Assembly: GCF_029240175.1 (NCBI RefSeq)
Contig: NZ_JARBTM010000007.1
Coordinates: 87,045 to 151,044, forward strand
Source of the DNA: Anaerosolibacter sp.
GTDB taxonomy: Bacteria > Bacillota > Clostridia > Peptostreptococcales > Thermotaleaceae
Direction: 5' to 3'
DNA length: 64,000 nt
Shown here: positions 17,918 through 27,163 of the stretch, one piece after another
Layout of the letters: every line of letters begins with the position of its first letter
Numbering within the stretch: position 1 is the stretch's first letter
The notes under the pieces: model-generated
Told to the model about the DNA's origin: nothing
The model's input: the letters and a program-made list of their open reading frames with translations, nothing else
Databases searched by the model: none
Made by a program: the position numbers and the translations under genes

Positions 17918-18682
17918 CTACCAAGTTTTCCAGCCTTCTTCTCTCCGATCCCAGATCTCATTTGCCAAGGTTATATCTTTATACGTATCCATGGCCAGCC
18001 AAAATCCTTTATGGTTATATACTGCCAACTGCTGCTCTTTTGCTAAATTTTTCATAGGTTCTTGCTCCAAGATACAATTTGTATCATCATCTAAATAGTC
18101 AAATATCTCTTTGTTAAATACGAAAAATCCTCCATTTATAAGTTCTGCAGATTGAGGTTTCTCTTGAAATGCTTTTGCTATTCCATTTTCAACGATTAAA
18201 GTGCCATATTGGCTTTTCGGGGTGATCCCTGTTACCGTAGCTATCTTTCCTCGCTCTTTGTGATATTGTAAGAGATTTAAAATATTGATATTGGATAGCC
18301 CATCTCCATAGGTTAACATAAATGTATTTTCCCCAATATAGTTTCGTGCTCTTTTAATTCTACTTCCAGTCATCGTTTCTAACCCTGTGTCTACAAATGT
18401 TATTTTCCAAGGCTCTCTCTTTCCTAACAATTGTATCGTTTCTTCAGCACTATCGAGCACAAAGTTATGATTCTTCCAATGATAATCCAAAAAATACTCT
18501 TTAATTTTGTCTCCCTTGTACCCTAACAAAAAAACAAAATCATTGCATCCATAAAACTGATATATTTTCATCAAATGCCACAATATCGGTCTTCCGCCTA
18601 TTAAGGCCATAGGCTTTGGCATATCTTCAGTGATTTCTCTCATTCTCGTCCCTTTTCCTCCGCAGAGAATAACTGTTTTCAT
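17918..18682 (-). CDS. rfbF: Glucose-1-phosphate cytidylyltransferase
   Basis: A 254-residue nucleotidyltransferase of the RfbF type, making CDP-glucose from CTP and glucose-1-phosphate. It starts with the nucleotide loop ILCGGKGTRMREITEDMPKP. WKITFVDTGLETMTGSRIKR, TYGDGLSNINI and the late GFWLAMDTYKD block are characteristic. Length matches the family. An ATG follows AAGGGGGC. No CDP-glucose 4,6-dehydratase is recognisable in the window, so the CDP-sugar may be used directly or modified elsewhere. A SigK-like promoter motif precedes the gene at 18762-18789. Confidence 0.9.
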   Translation of the reverse strand: MKTVILCGGKGTRMREITEDMPKPMALIGGRPILWHLMKIYQFYGCNDFVFLLGYKGDKIKEYFLDYHWKNHNFVLDSAEETIQLLGKREPWKITFVDTGLETMTGSRIKRARNYIGENTFMLTYGDGLSNINILNLLQYHKERGKIATVTGITPKSQYGTLIVENGIAKAFQEKPQSAELINGGFFVFNKEIFDYLDDDTNCILEQEPMKNLAKEQQLAVYNHKGFWLAMDTYKDITLANEIWDRREEGWKTW

Positions 18683-18761
18683 CTTTCAGCCCCCTTGTAG
18701 ATCAACTCATTTTATAGATTCTCGCTTTTTTGAGACAATGATTTAGAACCTTCTTCTACTT

Positions 18762-18789
18762 TAGGGTATGTAGACAAGGCGTAATTGGT
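18762..18789 (-). promoter_or_regulatory. SigK-like promoter motif upstream of rfbF
   Basis: Read leftward, AC (18789-18788), 17 bases, then CATACCCTA (18770-18762), matching the mother-cell sigma-K consensus AC-N17-CATANNNTA. It lies just after a terminator and about 80 bases before the rfbF start. The 14 bases around the -10 recur upstream of the glycosyltransferase at 20768. Confidence 0.6.
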
Positions 18790-18819
18790 TCCATTATGAT
18801 ATCTTCCCTTTGATGCAAA

Positions 18820-18859
18820 TAAAAAGTGATAAGTTTTTTGATCCTTGTACTTATCACTT
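18820..18859 (-). terminator. Terminator after glycosyltransferase pair
   Basis: Read leftward, AAGTGATAAGT...ACTTATCACTT is followed by TTTATTTG. It separates the two-gene glycosyltransferase unit (20768-18936) from the rfbF unit. Confidence 0.75.
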
Positions 18860-18935
18860 AATAGATGTTGCTTTTCCTATTGGCTATCGTTATCATATTT
18901 CATACATTATATTTACTAGCATATAACGTAGTGAG

Positions 18936-19796
18936 TTAAGCATTCAGCTTATCAATATCGTTTATTGCTTTTTCAAGCGCCTGGGTGTAGGGTTCATAAA
19001 TGATAGGGATAGGAATATTATCCCCAAAGGAAAGCAGGAACTCTTTTTTATTTATTATTTTATAGCAGGAGAAATGATACATGATCAGTCTATTTTTATC
19101 GATAAGTATTTCATTATTTAATAAAGATATTTTATACTTTTTATCATTCCATGGTGCTATGTTTACACCTGGGGTAGTGATATAGTCTACCCCTTCGAAC
19201 AAGCTAGGTATCTCATCAAGATATCTTTGATCACTGAATTTATTTCCCTCAACCCTCTCGTAGCACCATTCCAAACATTTATCACGCCACCATCTTAAGC
19301 ATTGAATGCCATTTTTATTTCTTTTGAAGCTCACAATTCCAGAGTTTGTCTTGCCAGCACTCTGCTCTGACTCCTTATAAATATCTGCATAATCATGATC
19401 TGATATTAGAATAGAACTTTGAGACTGATTTTCAAATAATCGTGTGGGATCACTATAAAAATATAAATCAGCATCAAGGTGAGTAACCCGATCAAGATCA
19501 CCGTATCTCAGCAGTACATATTCTAAAAAAAACGGCTTTAATGTCCAGCAATATTCATTAAGTTTTCTCTCTTTTTTTACCATACGTAACGCATCCGTCT
19601 CTATCACCTTTAATTTCACTAGTTTTACATTTACAAGTTCGAGTTTTAATAAAGTATTATACGTTTCAGAATCCATACATAATGTAAATATTCTATAGGT
19701 ATCCGACTGTTTTATATGTGCTGCCAGAGATTTGCAAAGGACTACTGCTTGATATAATCGGAATTTCGATACAACCATACAATATCCATTTTTCAA
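18936..19796 (-). CDS. GT-A glycosyltransferase, single domain (paralogue)
   Basis: A 286-residue single-domain member of the family fused in the 641-residue protein. It keeps CMVVSKFRLYQ, CWTLKPFFLEYVL, the DxD as THLDADLYFYSDP, GKTNSGIVSFKR, RWWRDKCLEWCYER and IAPWNDKKY...MYHFSC. It is cytoplasmic, with no signal peptide. Start is TTG at 19796, after GAGGTG. It lies 42 bases after the next paralogue's stop, so they are likely one transcript. The donor sugar is unknown; DADLYF suggests a metal-dependent nucleotide-sugar enzyme. Confidence 0.82.
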   Translation of the reverse strand: MKNGYCMVVSKFRLYQAVVLCKSLAAHIKQSDTYRIFTLCMDSETYNTLLKLELVNVKLVKLKVIETDALRMVKKERKLNEYCWTLKPFFLEYVLLRYGDLDRVTHLDADLYFYSDPTRLFENQSQSSILISDHDYADIYKESEQSAGKTNSGIVSFKRNKNGIQCLRWWRDKCLEWCYERVEGNKFSDQRYLDEIPSLFEGVDYITTPGVNIAPWNDKKYKISLLNNEILIDKNRLIMYHFSCYKIINKKEFLLSFGDNIPIPIIYEPYTQALEKAINDIDKLNA

Positions 19797-19838
19797 ATTT
19801 TACACCTCGCAATAAATATATATATAGAAAAGTTATTA

Positions 19839-20768
19839 TCAATCAGCTAACCTAAAAACTTTTCCACCTGTTCCTAATGCACTTTTTTTATAAAATCCGT
19901 TAAAATTAGCGTCAGCTTTTTCAATACACGTAATAGCGTTAAGGATTGCGTTAACATAAGGCTCATATATCACTGGAATTGGATTCTTGTGCCAGTCTAA
20001 TTCCAATGTATATTCATTTTTATTCAATAATCTAAAACCACAAAAATGATACATAATCAGCTTATCTTTATTTAAAAGAACTCTACTATCTTTTAAGGTG
20101 AACTTGTATTTTTCTTCATTCCATGGGGCTATATTGACACCTGGGGTGTTTATATAGCTAACGCCTTTGAATAATTGGGGTGCTTTGTTCAAATATCGCT
20201 GATCACCGAATTTATCACCTTCAACTCTGTCAAAGCACCATTCGTAACATCTCTCTTTCCACCATTTTAGACATTTGAAACCATGTTTATCTCTTTTGAA
20301 GCTTACAATCCCTGAATTTGTCTTTCCAGCAGCATCTTCTATATATTTATGCTTGTCAGAATAATCATGGTCTGATAATAAAATAGAAATATCCGGTTGA
20401 TTTATGAATATTGATGTGGGATCCCCATAAAAGTACAAGTCAGCATCTAGATGTGTCACACGATCAATCTCAAGGTATTTTTTTAAAACATACTCTAGGA
20501 ATACTGGTTTTAAAGTCCAGCAATATTCATTTAATTTTCTTCCTTTTTTTATTGACCGTAGTTCATCGGTTTCTATTCGCTGAAGTTGAATTAATAATAC
20601 ATTCTCTAAATTTAATTTTGATAAAATATCATAGGTCTCATGGTCCATGCACAGAATAAAAACCTTGAAGCTCTTTAAATCACTTATGTTGCTAGCTAAT
20701 GAGTGATAAAGTGCTACGACCTGATATAGCCTGAATTTTGAAAGAATGATACAATATCCATTTATCAT
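19839..20768 (-). CDS. GT-A glycosyltransferase, single domain (paralogue)
   Basis: About 309 residues, very similar to the 286-residue neighbour and to the N-terminal half of the tandem protein. Shared blocks include CIILSKFRLYQVVALYHSL, CWTLKPVFLEYVL, THLDADLYFYGDP, GKTNSGIVSFKRDK, KWWKERCYEWCFDR and IAPWNEEKY. The C-terminal 15 residues (GTGGKVFRLAD at the end) are unique. The start was set at the ATG at 20768 after AAAGGTGTGG; the open frame extends 16 codons upstream without a ribosome binding site. A SigK-like motif lies about 115 bases upstream. Confidence 0.83.
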   Translation of the reverse strand: MINGYCIILSKFRLYQVVALYHSLASNISDLKSFKVFILCMDHETYDILSKLNLENVLLIQLQRIETDELRSIKKGRKLNEYCWTLKPVFLEYVLKKYLEIDRVTHLDADLYFYGDPTSIFINQPDISILLSDHDYSDKHKYIEDAAGKTNSGIVSFKRDKHGFKCLKWWKERCYEWCFDRVEGDKFGDQRYLNKAPQLFKGVSYINTPGVNIAPWNEEKYKFTLKDSRVLLNKDKLIMYHFCGFRLLNKNEYTLELDWHKNPIPVIYEPYVNAILNAITCIEKADANFNGFYKKSALGTGGKVFRLAD

Positions 20769-20880
20769 GGTTCCACACCTTTCCGTGAGTATTAGATATC
20801 CTTGGGAAATACACAAATTACATACTACTTTACTACCTGAAGATATCTCATGAAAACTTCAGTTTCAATTTCTTCTATTT

Positions 20881-20908
20881 CAAGTTATGTAGACAAGTGG
20901 GTATTTGT
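20881..20908 (-). promoter_or_regulatory. SigK-like promoter motif upstream of glycosyltransferase
   Basis: Read leftward, AC (20908-20907), 17 bases, then CATAACTTG (20889-20881), one base off the CATANNNTA -10 of sigma-K promoters. The sequence CTTGTCTACATA is shared exactly with the motif before rfbF, and spacing to AC is the same. Confidence 0.5.
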
Positions 20909-20935
20909 TACAAAGAGATATGCCTAGGGCAAGGA

Positions 20936-21937
20936 TTATCGAGCCTCAATAACAGAATGGTAAATGTTTTTGATCTTTGCAGCTGCTTTTGTCCATAAAT
21001 AATTTTCTATAATGAAATTTTTAAATTCTTCACTGTGTGGTGTTTCAAAAGCCTTCATGGTCTGATGATAGATTGATTCCATGTCATTTGGATTACAGTA
21101 GTTTACATAGTCTTGAAATACTTCCTTTGTAGATCCGACCTCGGTTGACACCACATTGCATCCAGCGATACCCGCTTCGAGACTTGCAAGTCCCGGATAT
21201 TCAATCCAGCTGGGTAATACATGAACCCTTGCGCCATTATAAATTGTGTCAAGTTGACCTGTTTTGATATTATCTAGAATGACCACTCTTTCTTTGCCTT
21301 CATGAATGCACTGTTTGTAATAATCTCTATCGTTTATAGATCCAACCAAAACGATAGGTATATTCTCCTTTGATAAGGCGCTAATCAAGCTTAATTGATT
21401 TTTCTGACGACTTATTCTTCCTACACACAATACAAATTCATCAATTCCCAGCTTCGATTTAATATAACTGTCCTTTCCTTTGCTTAAGGAAATATCTGTA
21501 CCATAGGGGATTATTGAAAACTTTAGATCATTACCATAGTTCTGTTTAATTAATTCTTTTTCCCCACGACAGTGGGATATAATCAAATCTGTGTTATTAA
21601 AAACAATTTTCCTCTTCGTTTCCGCTCTCATCCACAATTGTAGTTTATCTAGCTGATTTGTCTGATTGAAATATTGCTTCAAATCCCAATATATAGAATG
21701 TAATATTATCTTCTTCTTATATTTTTTTGCATTCATGACAAATTCATAACTTTCCTCAATTCTTACAGTATTAAAAATATGTACCAAGTCATAGCTTATG
21801 GGATTAATATTGGCATCCGTGCATATATCTACCTTGACCCCTTGTTTCATCAAGTTTTCTCTTATATTCAGAAATATTATGCTATCACCTGCAATATTTC
21901 TTAAATAATCTTTTCGTATTTGAAATAAAACTTTCAT
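20936..21937 (-). CDS. Glycosyltransferase family 4 protein
   Basis: A 333-residue GT-B enzyme. The N-terminal half starts MKVLFQIRKDYLRNIAGDS and includes YDLVHIFNTV. The C-terminal half has the nucleotide-sugar site FVLCVGRISRQKNQLSLISAL and the retaining-GT4 E-x7-E motif in YPGLASLEAGIAGCNVVSTE. The acceptor is unknown. An ATG follows GAGGAG. It is divergent from the UXS-like gene and lies upstream of the GT-A genes, so it probably acts in the same glycan pathway. Confidence 0.88.
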   Translation of the reverse strand: MKVLFQIRKDYLRNIAGDSIIFLNIRENLMKQGVKVDICTDANINPISYDLVHIFNTVRIEESYEFVMNAKKYKKKIILHSIYWDLKQYFNQTNQLDKLQLWMRAETKRKIVFNNTDLIISHCRGEKELIKQNYGNDLKFSIIPYGTDISLSKGKDSYIKSKLGIDEFVLCVGRISRQKNQLSLISALSKENIPIVLVGSINDRDYYKQCIHEGKERVVILDNIKTGQLDTIYNGARVHVLPSWIEYPGLASLEAGIAGCNVVSTEVGSTKEVFQDYVNYCNPNDMESIYHQTMKAFETPHSEEFKNFIIENYLWTKAAAKIKNIYHSVIEAR

Positions 21938-22137
21938 ATTCTCAACTCCTCATAATTTTAATAATGTTGTTTAGTGTAAAACTCTATTACTATATATATT
22001 CAATTCCCTTCATTTAAAGTTATCTTTTAAGGTTTATAGATCAGCTAATTATGAACAGACACTTTATTTGCAAATTATTAATATATATGGAAGTAGAGAA
22101 TGGACATCATCAAACTATTAAAAAGGGGTGTTTTACA

Positions 22138-23211
22138 ATGTCTATTGAATCACAAGATTTAGATTATATTCGTCGAAAATTCGATAAAAATTTCTCATTT
22201 GATGACAAAACAATTTTGATAACCGGAGCAGCAGGATTTATTGGCTATTATTTTTCCAAGTATTTTGTTTCCCTTGGTGATATTGGCATTCATCCTAAGA
22301 GAGTGATCCTAACCGATAATTTTTTGTTGGGTCATCCTAAATGGATTGACAAAATGGCGTCTTTCGATAACGTCTATGTTGAGAACTTTGATATATCTAC
22401 AGATAACCTTGAAGATCTTAAACATGCAGCTGAAGCTGAATATATCATTCATTTAGCCTCTATTGCTTCACCAATCTATTATCGTAAATATCCCATTGAA
22501 ACAATGGATGCTAATATTGTAGGCTTGAAGCGCATTTTAGAATTCTATTTAGATAAGCCTGTTAAAGGTATTCTTTTCTTTTCTAGTAGTGAAATTTATG
22601 GCACTCCCGATGGAATGAATATTCCTACTGATGAGGAGTACCGAGGACTCGTCTCATGCACAGGCCCAAGGGCTTGCTATGATGAATCAAAACGTGCTGG
22701 TGAAGCGATGTGTAGATCCTATGCAGAAGTATATGATCTGCCGATTATTGTTGTACGTCCATTTAATGATTTTGGTCCGGGAATGAGGCTCGACGATTTC
22801 CGTGTTCCAGCTGATTTTGCTTATTGCGTGCTTAATGGAAAGGATATAAAAATGCTCTCTGATGGGCGTCCCACTAGAACATTCTGTTATATTGCTGATG
22901 CGATATATGGATACCTACAAGCACTCGTCTACGGAAAATATGACTATTTTAACATAGGTCATGAAAGTCCCGAGCTATCCATATCAGAATTTGCTATGCT
23001 TTATCAACGTATAGCCAATACACTATATGGCTATGAAGGAGATATCATCAGAGTCGTTTCAGAGGACAAACATTATCTTACGGATAATCCCCAGAGACGA
23101 TGTCCATCTATTGAAAAAGCCCGGCGGTTGCTAAACTTTTACCCTGAGATAACTGTAGAAGCGGGGATCGAAAGATATCTGAGATGGCTTAAAGAGGAGG
23201 GATTCTTTTGA
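22138..23211 (+). CDS. NAD-dependent epimerase/dehydratase, UXS-like
   Basis: A 357-residue SDR enzyme. The NAD loop is ITGAAGFIGYYFSKYF. The catalytic Tyr and Lys are in GPRACYDESKRAGE, a form close to UDP-glucuronate decarboxylases (UXS) rather than GalE or RmlB. Other shared parts are FFSSSEIYGTP and VRPFNDFGPGMRLDDFR. With the next gene (a UDP-glucose dehydrogenase) it could make UDP-xylose; this is inference from motif and context. The start at 22138 follows AAAAAGGGGTG; 29 upstream codons lack a signal. It overlaps the next gene by four bases. Confidence 0.82.
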   Translation: MSIESQDLDYIRRKFDKNFSFDDKTILITGAAGFIGYYFSKYFVSLGDIGIHPKRVILTDNFLLGHPKWIDKMASFDNVYVENFDISTDNLEDLKHAAEAEYIIHLASIASPIYYRKYPIETMDANIVGLKRILEFYLDKPVKGILFFSSSEIYGTPDGMNIPTDEEYRGLVSCTGPRACYDESKRAGEAMCRSYAEVYDLPIIVVRPFNDFGPGMRLDDFRVPADFAYCVLNGKDIKMLSDGRPTRTFCYIADAIYGYLQALVYGKYDYFNIGHESPELSISEFAMLYQRIANTLYGYEGDIIRVVSEDKHYLTDNPQRRCPSIEKARRLLNFYPEITVEAGIERYLRWLKEEGFF

Positions 23212-24464
23212 TAGGTATTATAGGACTCGGTTTTGTTGGACTTACAACTGCACTTGGGCTTGCTGAAATGACAGGTAATCAAGTCTGGGGTTTTGAGAAA
23301 GACAAAGAAAAAAGATCCATTATCGCTTCTAAAAATATACCTTTTTTTGAACCTGGCCTGATAGAACCTCTAGGCAAACATCTTGGAAAGACTTTTCATT
23401 TAGCTTCTTCAATAGAGGAGGTTGTACAAAAATCAAGTATTATATTTTACTGTGTCGGCACTCCAACTGGAGAAGAAGGTCACGCTGACCTGTCTATTCT
23501 TCATGGCGCTATCATAGAAACTCTCTCTCATATTGTATCTGATGATTATAAAGTACTTGTCATCAAATCAACTGTTCCTCCATCTACAACAGCTTCAGAT
23601 ATTGTTACATTAATCCGTTCTCTTGGGTTTGAACCAGGCTTAAACATTGGACTTGTGAATAACCCTGAATTTCTACGCGAAGGCTTTTCGTGGGAAGATT
23701 TCACAGCACCTGATCGTATTGTCATTGGTGAATTCGATGACAAAAGTGGTTCTATGGTTGCTGAACTATATTTGAGTTTCAATGCACCAGTTTTCCGAGT
23801 TTCCCTAAATACAGGGGAGTTTATAAAGTATTTATCAAATACGCTGCTATCCACACTCATAAGCTATGCAAACGAGATGTCGATCATTGCTGATAGAATT
23901 GGGGAGATAGATATTAAAGATGCTTTTAGCATATTGCATATGGACAAAAGGTGGTATGGCACCCCTGGAAATATGAGCACATATGTATATCCAGGGTGTG
24001 GATTTGGAGGATATTGTTTGCCTAAAGATACTGCTGCCTTGCGAAGCCGATCTCGATTTGCAGGTTATGAGCCCAAAGTTCTCAACGCTGTAATCGATAC
24101 AAATAGTATTATTAAGCAACATATCATTGATAAAATCCGGGATACCATAAAAGATAGAACCTCAACCATAGGAATATTAGGCCTATCTTTTAAGCCAGGT
24201 AGCGATGATGTTCGTGATACACCTGCAGCCTACATCATTAAAGGCCTGTTAGCAGAAGGATTTACAAATATCATCGCCCACGATCCAATGGCAATTGATG
24301 AATTCAAGAAGAATTATTCATTTGATATTCATTATGAAACTTCTTTAGATGTTGTTATTAACTGCTGTGAAGCTCTTATCATCACGACAGCATGGAATGA
24401 GTATCGTGAAAGTGCAGAGAAGATTATGTCAAAACTTCATTTTGATGGGCGATATTGTCTTTAA
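23208..24464 (+). CDS. UDP-glucose/GDP-mannose dehydrogenase family protein
   Basis: A 418-residue NAD-dependent sugar-nucleotide dehydrogenase, most likely UDP-glucose to UDP-glucuronate. Rossmann loop IGIIGLGFVGLTTALGLAE is at the N-terminus. The catalytic cysteine lies in GCGFGGYCLPKDT near residue 270. GLSFKPGSDDVRDTPA marks the C-terminal domain. Start is TTG at 23208, overlapping the previous gene's TGA, so it is translated by coupling. It is followed by a strong terminator. Confidence 0.9.
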   Translation: MIGIIGLGFVGLTTALGLAEMTGNQVWGFEKDKEKRSIIASKNIPFFEPGLIEPLGKHLGKTFHLASSIEEVVQKSSIIFYCVGTPTGEEGHADLSILHGAIIETLSHIVSDDYKVLVIKSTVPPSTTASDIVTLIRSLGFEPGLNIGLVNNPEFLREGFSWEDFTAPDRIVIGEFDDKSGSMVAELYLSFNAPVFRVSLNTGEFIKYLSNTLLSTLISYANEMSIIADRIGEIDIKDAFSILHMDKRWYGTPGNMSTYVYPGCGFGGYCLPKDTAALRSRSRFAGYEPKVLNAVIDTNSIIKQHIIDKIRDTIKDRTSTIGILGLSFKPGSDDVRDTPAAYIIKGLLAEGFTNIIAHDPMAIDEFKKNYSFDIHYETSLDVVINCCEALIITTAWNEYRESAEKIMSKLHFDGRYCL

Positions 24465-24477
24465 AATCCATTTAGAT

Positions 24478-24526
24478 AAGCTCAGAATATTCTTTGTTGT
24501 TAAATATTCTGAGCTTCTTTACGTTT
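24478..24526 (+). terminator. Terminator after the dehydrogenase gene
   Basis: AAGCTCAGAATATT / AATATTCTGAGCTT hairpin followed by CTTTACGTTTT, 14 bases past the stop codon. Confidence 0.85.
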
Positions 24527-24655
24527 TAGTTTTCCTTAATTTAATCTATAAACTTCATGTAATTATCAAAGAAATATGCCTATTTCTACTCTCTTGTACA
24601 TATAAATTGTAATAGTACAATGTCATATTTCTAATATTGTAAAGAGGTGATTGTG

Positions 24656-26119
24656 ATGCAACGAAGCTCAAAACATCAATATATATACTTTCATAATCTT
24701 AATCACAAAAGTACTTTCTATATCTTGAATAATGATTTATTTATGACTATGAAGAGTGATTATAAAAATAGTGCTTCAATAAAAATAGCTGGCAATATTC
24801 TCGATTTTGCTATAGATGCAGACAACAAAGGAACTTTTCATCTGGTATCCCTAACGACAGAAGGAGATTTGATTTATTGGAAAAATAAAGGTCAAAAATG
24901 GTATTCGCGCATATTAACAAAATATAATACTCAACTTTATCAATTTAAGAATTTGAATATTTTTGTCCTGAAAAATAATATCCATATTTTAATGGCTATT
25001 AACAGTTCTATTAACCCTGAAGTTTGGACTTTAAAACACCATTATTGGAATAGTTCTGTTTGGTTCAATAAGAAGGTCTGTGATATTACTATCAAGAAAT
25101 ACGATGACCCATTCTATGCTGACATAGATATGAACAATAATATTCATATTGTATACAAGTCTTTACGAAACAATAAATATGACATATTCTATTCTCAATA
25201 CACGGGTATACATAATATATGGAGCACACCAACAAAGCTTAACAATACACTCCAAGACAACTGTCATCTACATTTGTTTTGTGATCGCCATAGCCAGGTG
25301 CATATCGTATGGTCAAGTCTACTGAATAACCATTTTAAAGTGTTTTATATCAATAACAGACCAAATGGTCATAAAAAATACTGGACAGAACCTCGTTCCA
25401 TATCTCCTGAAAACATAAATTGCTCTCATCCATTCATTTTTCAAGTTGAAGATACGCTTGCTCTTGTATGGAATGAAGGGAGCAAGTATATGAAACTATC
25501 AAAAAATACAAATGAGAATGAATGGAGCTTACCAACTCCCGTATACTTTAATAAAGAATTAAAATCATTTCCAATCACAGTTATTGGTAACAACTATAAA
25601 TCCTTCAGTTTTGTCAAAATCCCTTTTACCTATGGACATTTAAAAGATGAATTCTTCCTTTTAGCTGTAGATTCTTACTTAGAGCAGGATCAAATAACTA
25701 GTAAAGATAAGGATAGTGCATTTGAGCAGCTTGGCAATACGATTCCATTATCAAATGCTGTTCAGCTAGAGGATGTTCCTAGTTACTCTACTGAAGTTGA
25801 AATCCAAGAAGTTGAATCCCCTATTCCCCCGATATCTGTTGATAATGATGTGTTAACGATACCAACACAGGATCATCATAAAGCGATTGAAGAAAAGATT
25901 GATTGGAAAGAAGAACAATTAAACACATTTCGTGACACCCTTAATAGTATCACCGTGAACCAAGACGCTATTAATCAATTATTATCTTCTATTCAAGAGC
26001 GTCAGGCTGATACAAATCATCAAATAAATCAACTATTCTACTTATATGAACAAATTTATCAGTCCATATTAAAAGAACAAGAAGCTGGTCTTAAAAAATT
26101 CTTTAATTTATTTAAATAA
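24656..26119 (+). CDS. Propeller-like repeat protein with C-terminal coiled coil (A)
   Basis: A 487-residue protein of no family I can name. Residues 1-330 hold repeated strands of the pattern D-x-x-G-x-x-H-L-V...G-x-L-x-Y-W, for example DADNKGTFHLVSL and DRHSQVHIVWSSL, which resemble BNR or beta-propeller blades. A low-complexity linker (about 345-400) leads to a coiled coil (about 410-475) and ends with LKKFFNLFK. No signal peptide. Start is the ATG at 24656, after GAGGTG. The gene at 27276 is a paralogue with the same layout. A spore-surface or glycan-binding role is inferred only from neighbours. Confidence 0.75.
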   Translation: MQRSSKHQYIYFHNLNHKSTFYILNNDLFMTMKSDYKNSASIKIAGNILDFAIDADNKGTFHLVSLTTEGDLIYWKNKGQKWYSRILTKYNTQLYQFKNLNIFVLKNNIHILMAINSSINPEVWTLKHHYWNSSVWFNKKVCDITIKKYDDPFYADIDMNNNIHIVYKSLRNNKYDIFYSQYTGIHNIWSTPTKLNNTLQDNCHLHLFCDRHSQVHIVWSSLLNNHFKVFYINNRPNGHKKYWTEPRSISPENINCSHPFIFQVEDTLALVWNEGSKYMKLSKNTNENEWSLPTPVYFNKELKSFPITVIGNNYKSFSFVKIPFTYGHLKDEFFLLAVDSYLEQDQITSKDKDSAFEQLGNTIPLSNAVQLEDVPSYSTEVEIQEVESPIPPISVDNDVLTIPTQDHHKAIEEKIDWKEEQLNTFRDTLNSITVNQDAINQLLSSIQERQADTNHQINQLFYLYEQIYQSILKEQEAGLKKFFNLFK

Positions 26120-26179
26120 TATAAAGAATTTGGGTATTTACTACTACCCTACTAGATTTTTATCACCACCGTTAGAATA

Positions 26180-26210
26180 AAAGAACCCGTCAGCAATTGA
26201 CGGGTTCTTT
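26180..26210. terminator. Bidirectional terminator between convergent genes
   Basis: AAAGAACCCGTCA/TGACGGGTTCTTT hairpin with T-rich sequence on both sides, between the propeller protein (rightward) and the cysteine-rich protein (leftward). Confidence 0.88.
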
Positions 26211-26244
26211 CGGCTTTTAACTTTCATTTTGTTTGCAAAGATCA

Positions 26245-27090
26245 CTAAAATCCTATTCCAGGGCCTGTTATAAAGTCATCTAATTGTGGTGGGAAGAATT
26301 CGGGTGGTAATTCTTCATTGAAATCTTCACATGGTGTTCTGTCAGGACGTCTTTCACATGGTGCTGGCGGAGGACAGAATCCAAATGCTGGTATAACCAA
26401 CTGTACTTCAAGTTCGCATTTGATTATGTTGTAAATGCCTACTGTAAATACTACGCAGCATACATTCTCATAAGCATCATAAGGATCTGGACAAGTAGTG
26501 TCGCAATTCTCTTTTACCACCTGTGCATCTAATACTCTTGCTATAATCTCTAATTTGATAATTTCATCATCTGCATCTTTAGGATATCTAATTGTTCCAG
26601 ATTGATCAATTTTAGTTTCTCTGATAATGGCAACTGACTCAGGACAATACAAAGGTCCAACTGTCTCAGTTCTTCTTAATATAAGCTCATTGTCCTCACT
26701 AATTGTACCATCATCAAATAATATATCATATAGGATTCGAAGTGCGTAAGTGTAAGTGATTAGCTTTCTATCAGGATCTCCTGATACTGGTCTCTTGCTA
26801 ATGACTCTAAAAGAATCTGGAACAAGTCCCTCTACTCTAGGATTTATAATTTCCTCTGCACTGCAATCGATTCTAAATCTTAAATCAGAATCAAATACGA
26901 TGCCTTGGCTTCTATCTTCTTCTTTACAGTCTCCTACTAAACATAACCTTAGTAAACATGAATCATAAACTTTTGGTACTTGCACACATACAAGTTCGCA
27001 AGCATTGCCAAACTGTTCCCTTAATTCTTCTGGAATAACACCAGGTGTATATAAGCTTATACCACAGCCTGATGGTGTTTGTTTATACAT
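26245..27090 (-). CDS. Cysteine-rich protein, probable spore coat/exosporium component
   Basis: A 281-residue protein with 16 cysteines, including CELVC, KVYDSC, LYCPES, CDTTC and a CC pair. It is beta-rich and ends in a Pro-rich tail (FGFCPPPAPCERRPDRTPC, then PPEFFPPQLDD). No signal peptide or membrane segment. I do not recognise a named family. Its composition and the SigK-like promoter at 27164-27191 point to a protein made in the mother cell and cross-linked into the spore coat. ATG follows AAGAAGGGGG. Confidence 0.75.
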   Translation of the reverse strand: MYKQTPSGCGISLYTPGVIPEELREQFGNACELVCVQVPKVYDSCLLRLCLVGDCKEEDRSQGIVFDSDLRFRIDCSAEEIINPRVEGLVPDSFRVISKRPVSGDPDRKLITYTYALRILYDILFDDGTISEDNELILRRTETVGPLYCPESVAIIRETKIDQSGTIRYPKDADDEIIKLEIIARVLDAQVVKENCDTTCPDPYDAYENVCCVVFTVGIYNIIKCELEVQLVIPAFGFCPPPAPCERRPDRTPCEDFNEELPPEFFPPQLDDFITGPGIGF

Positions 27091-27163
27091 ACATTTTCCC
27101 CCTTCTTTTTAATAAAATTTGTTGCGTCATATTCTTTGCAAATAGAAATGTCTTTTCTAATTG

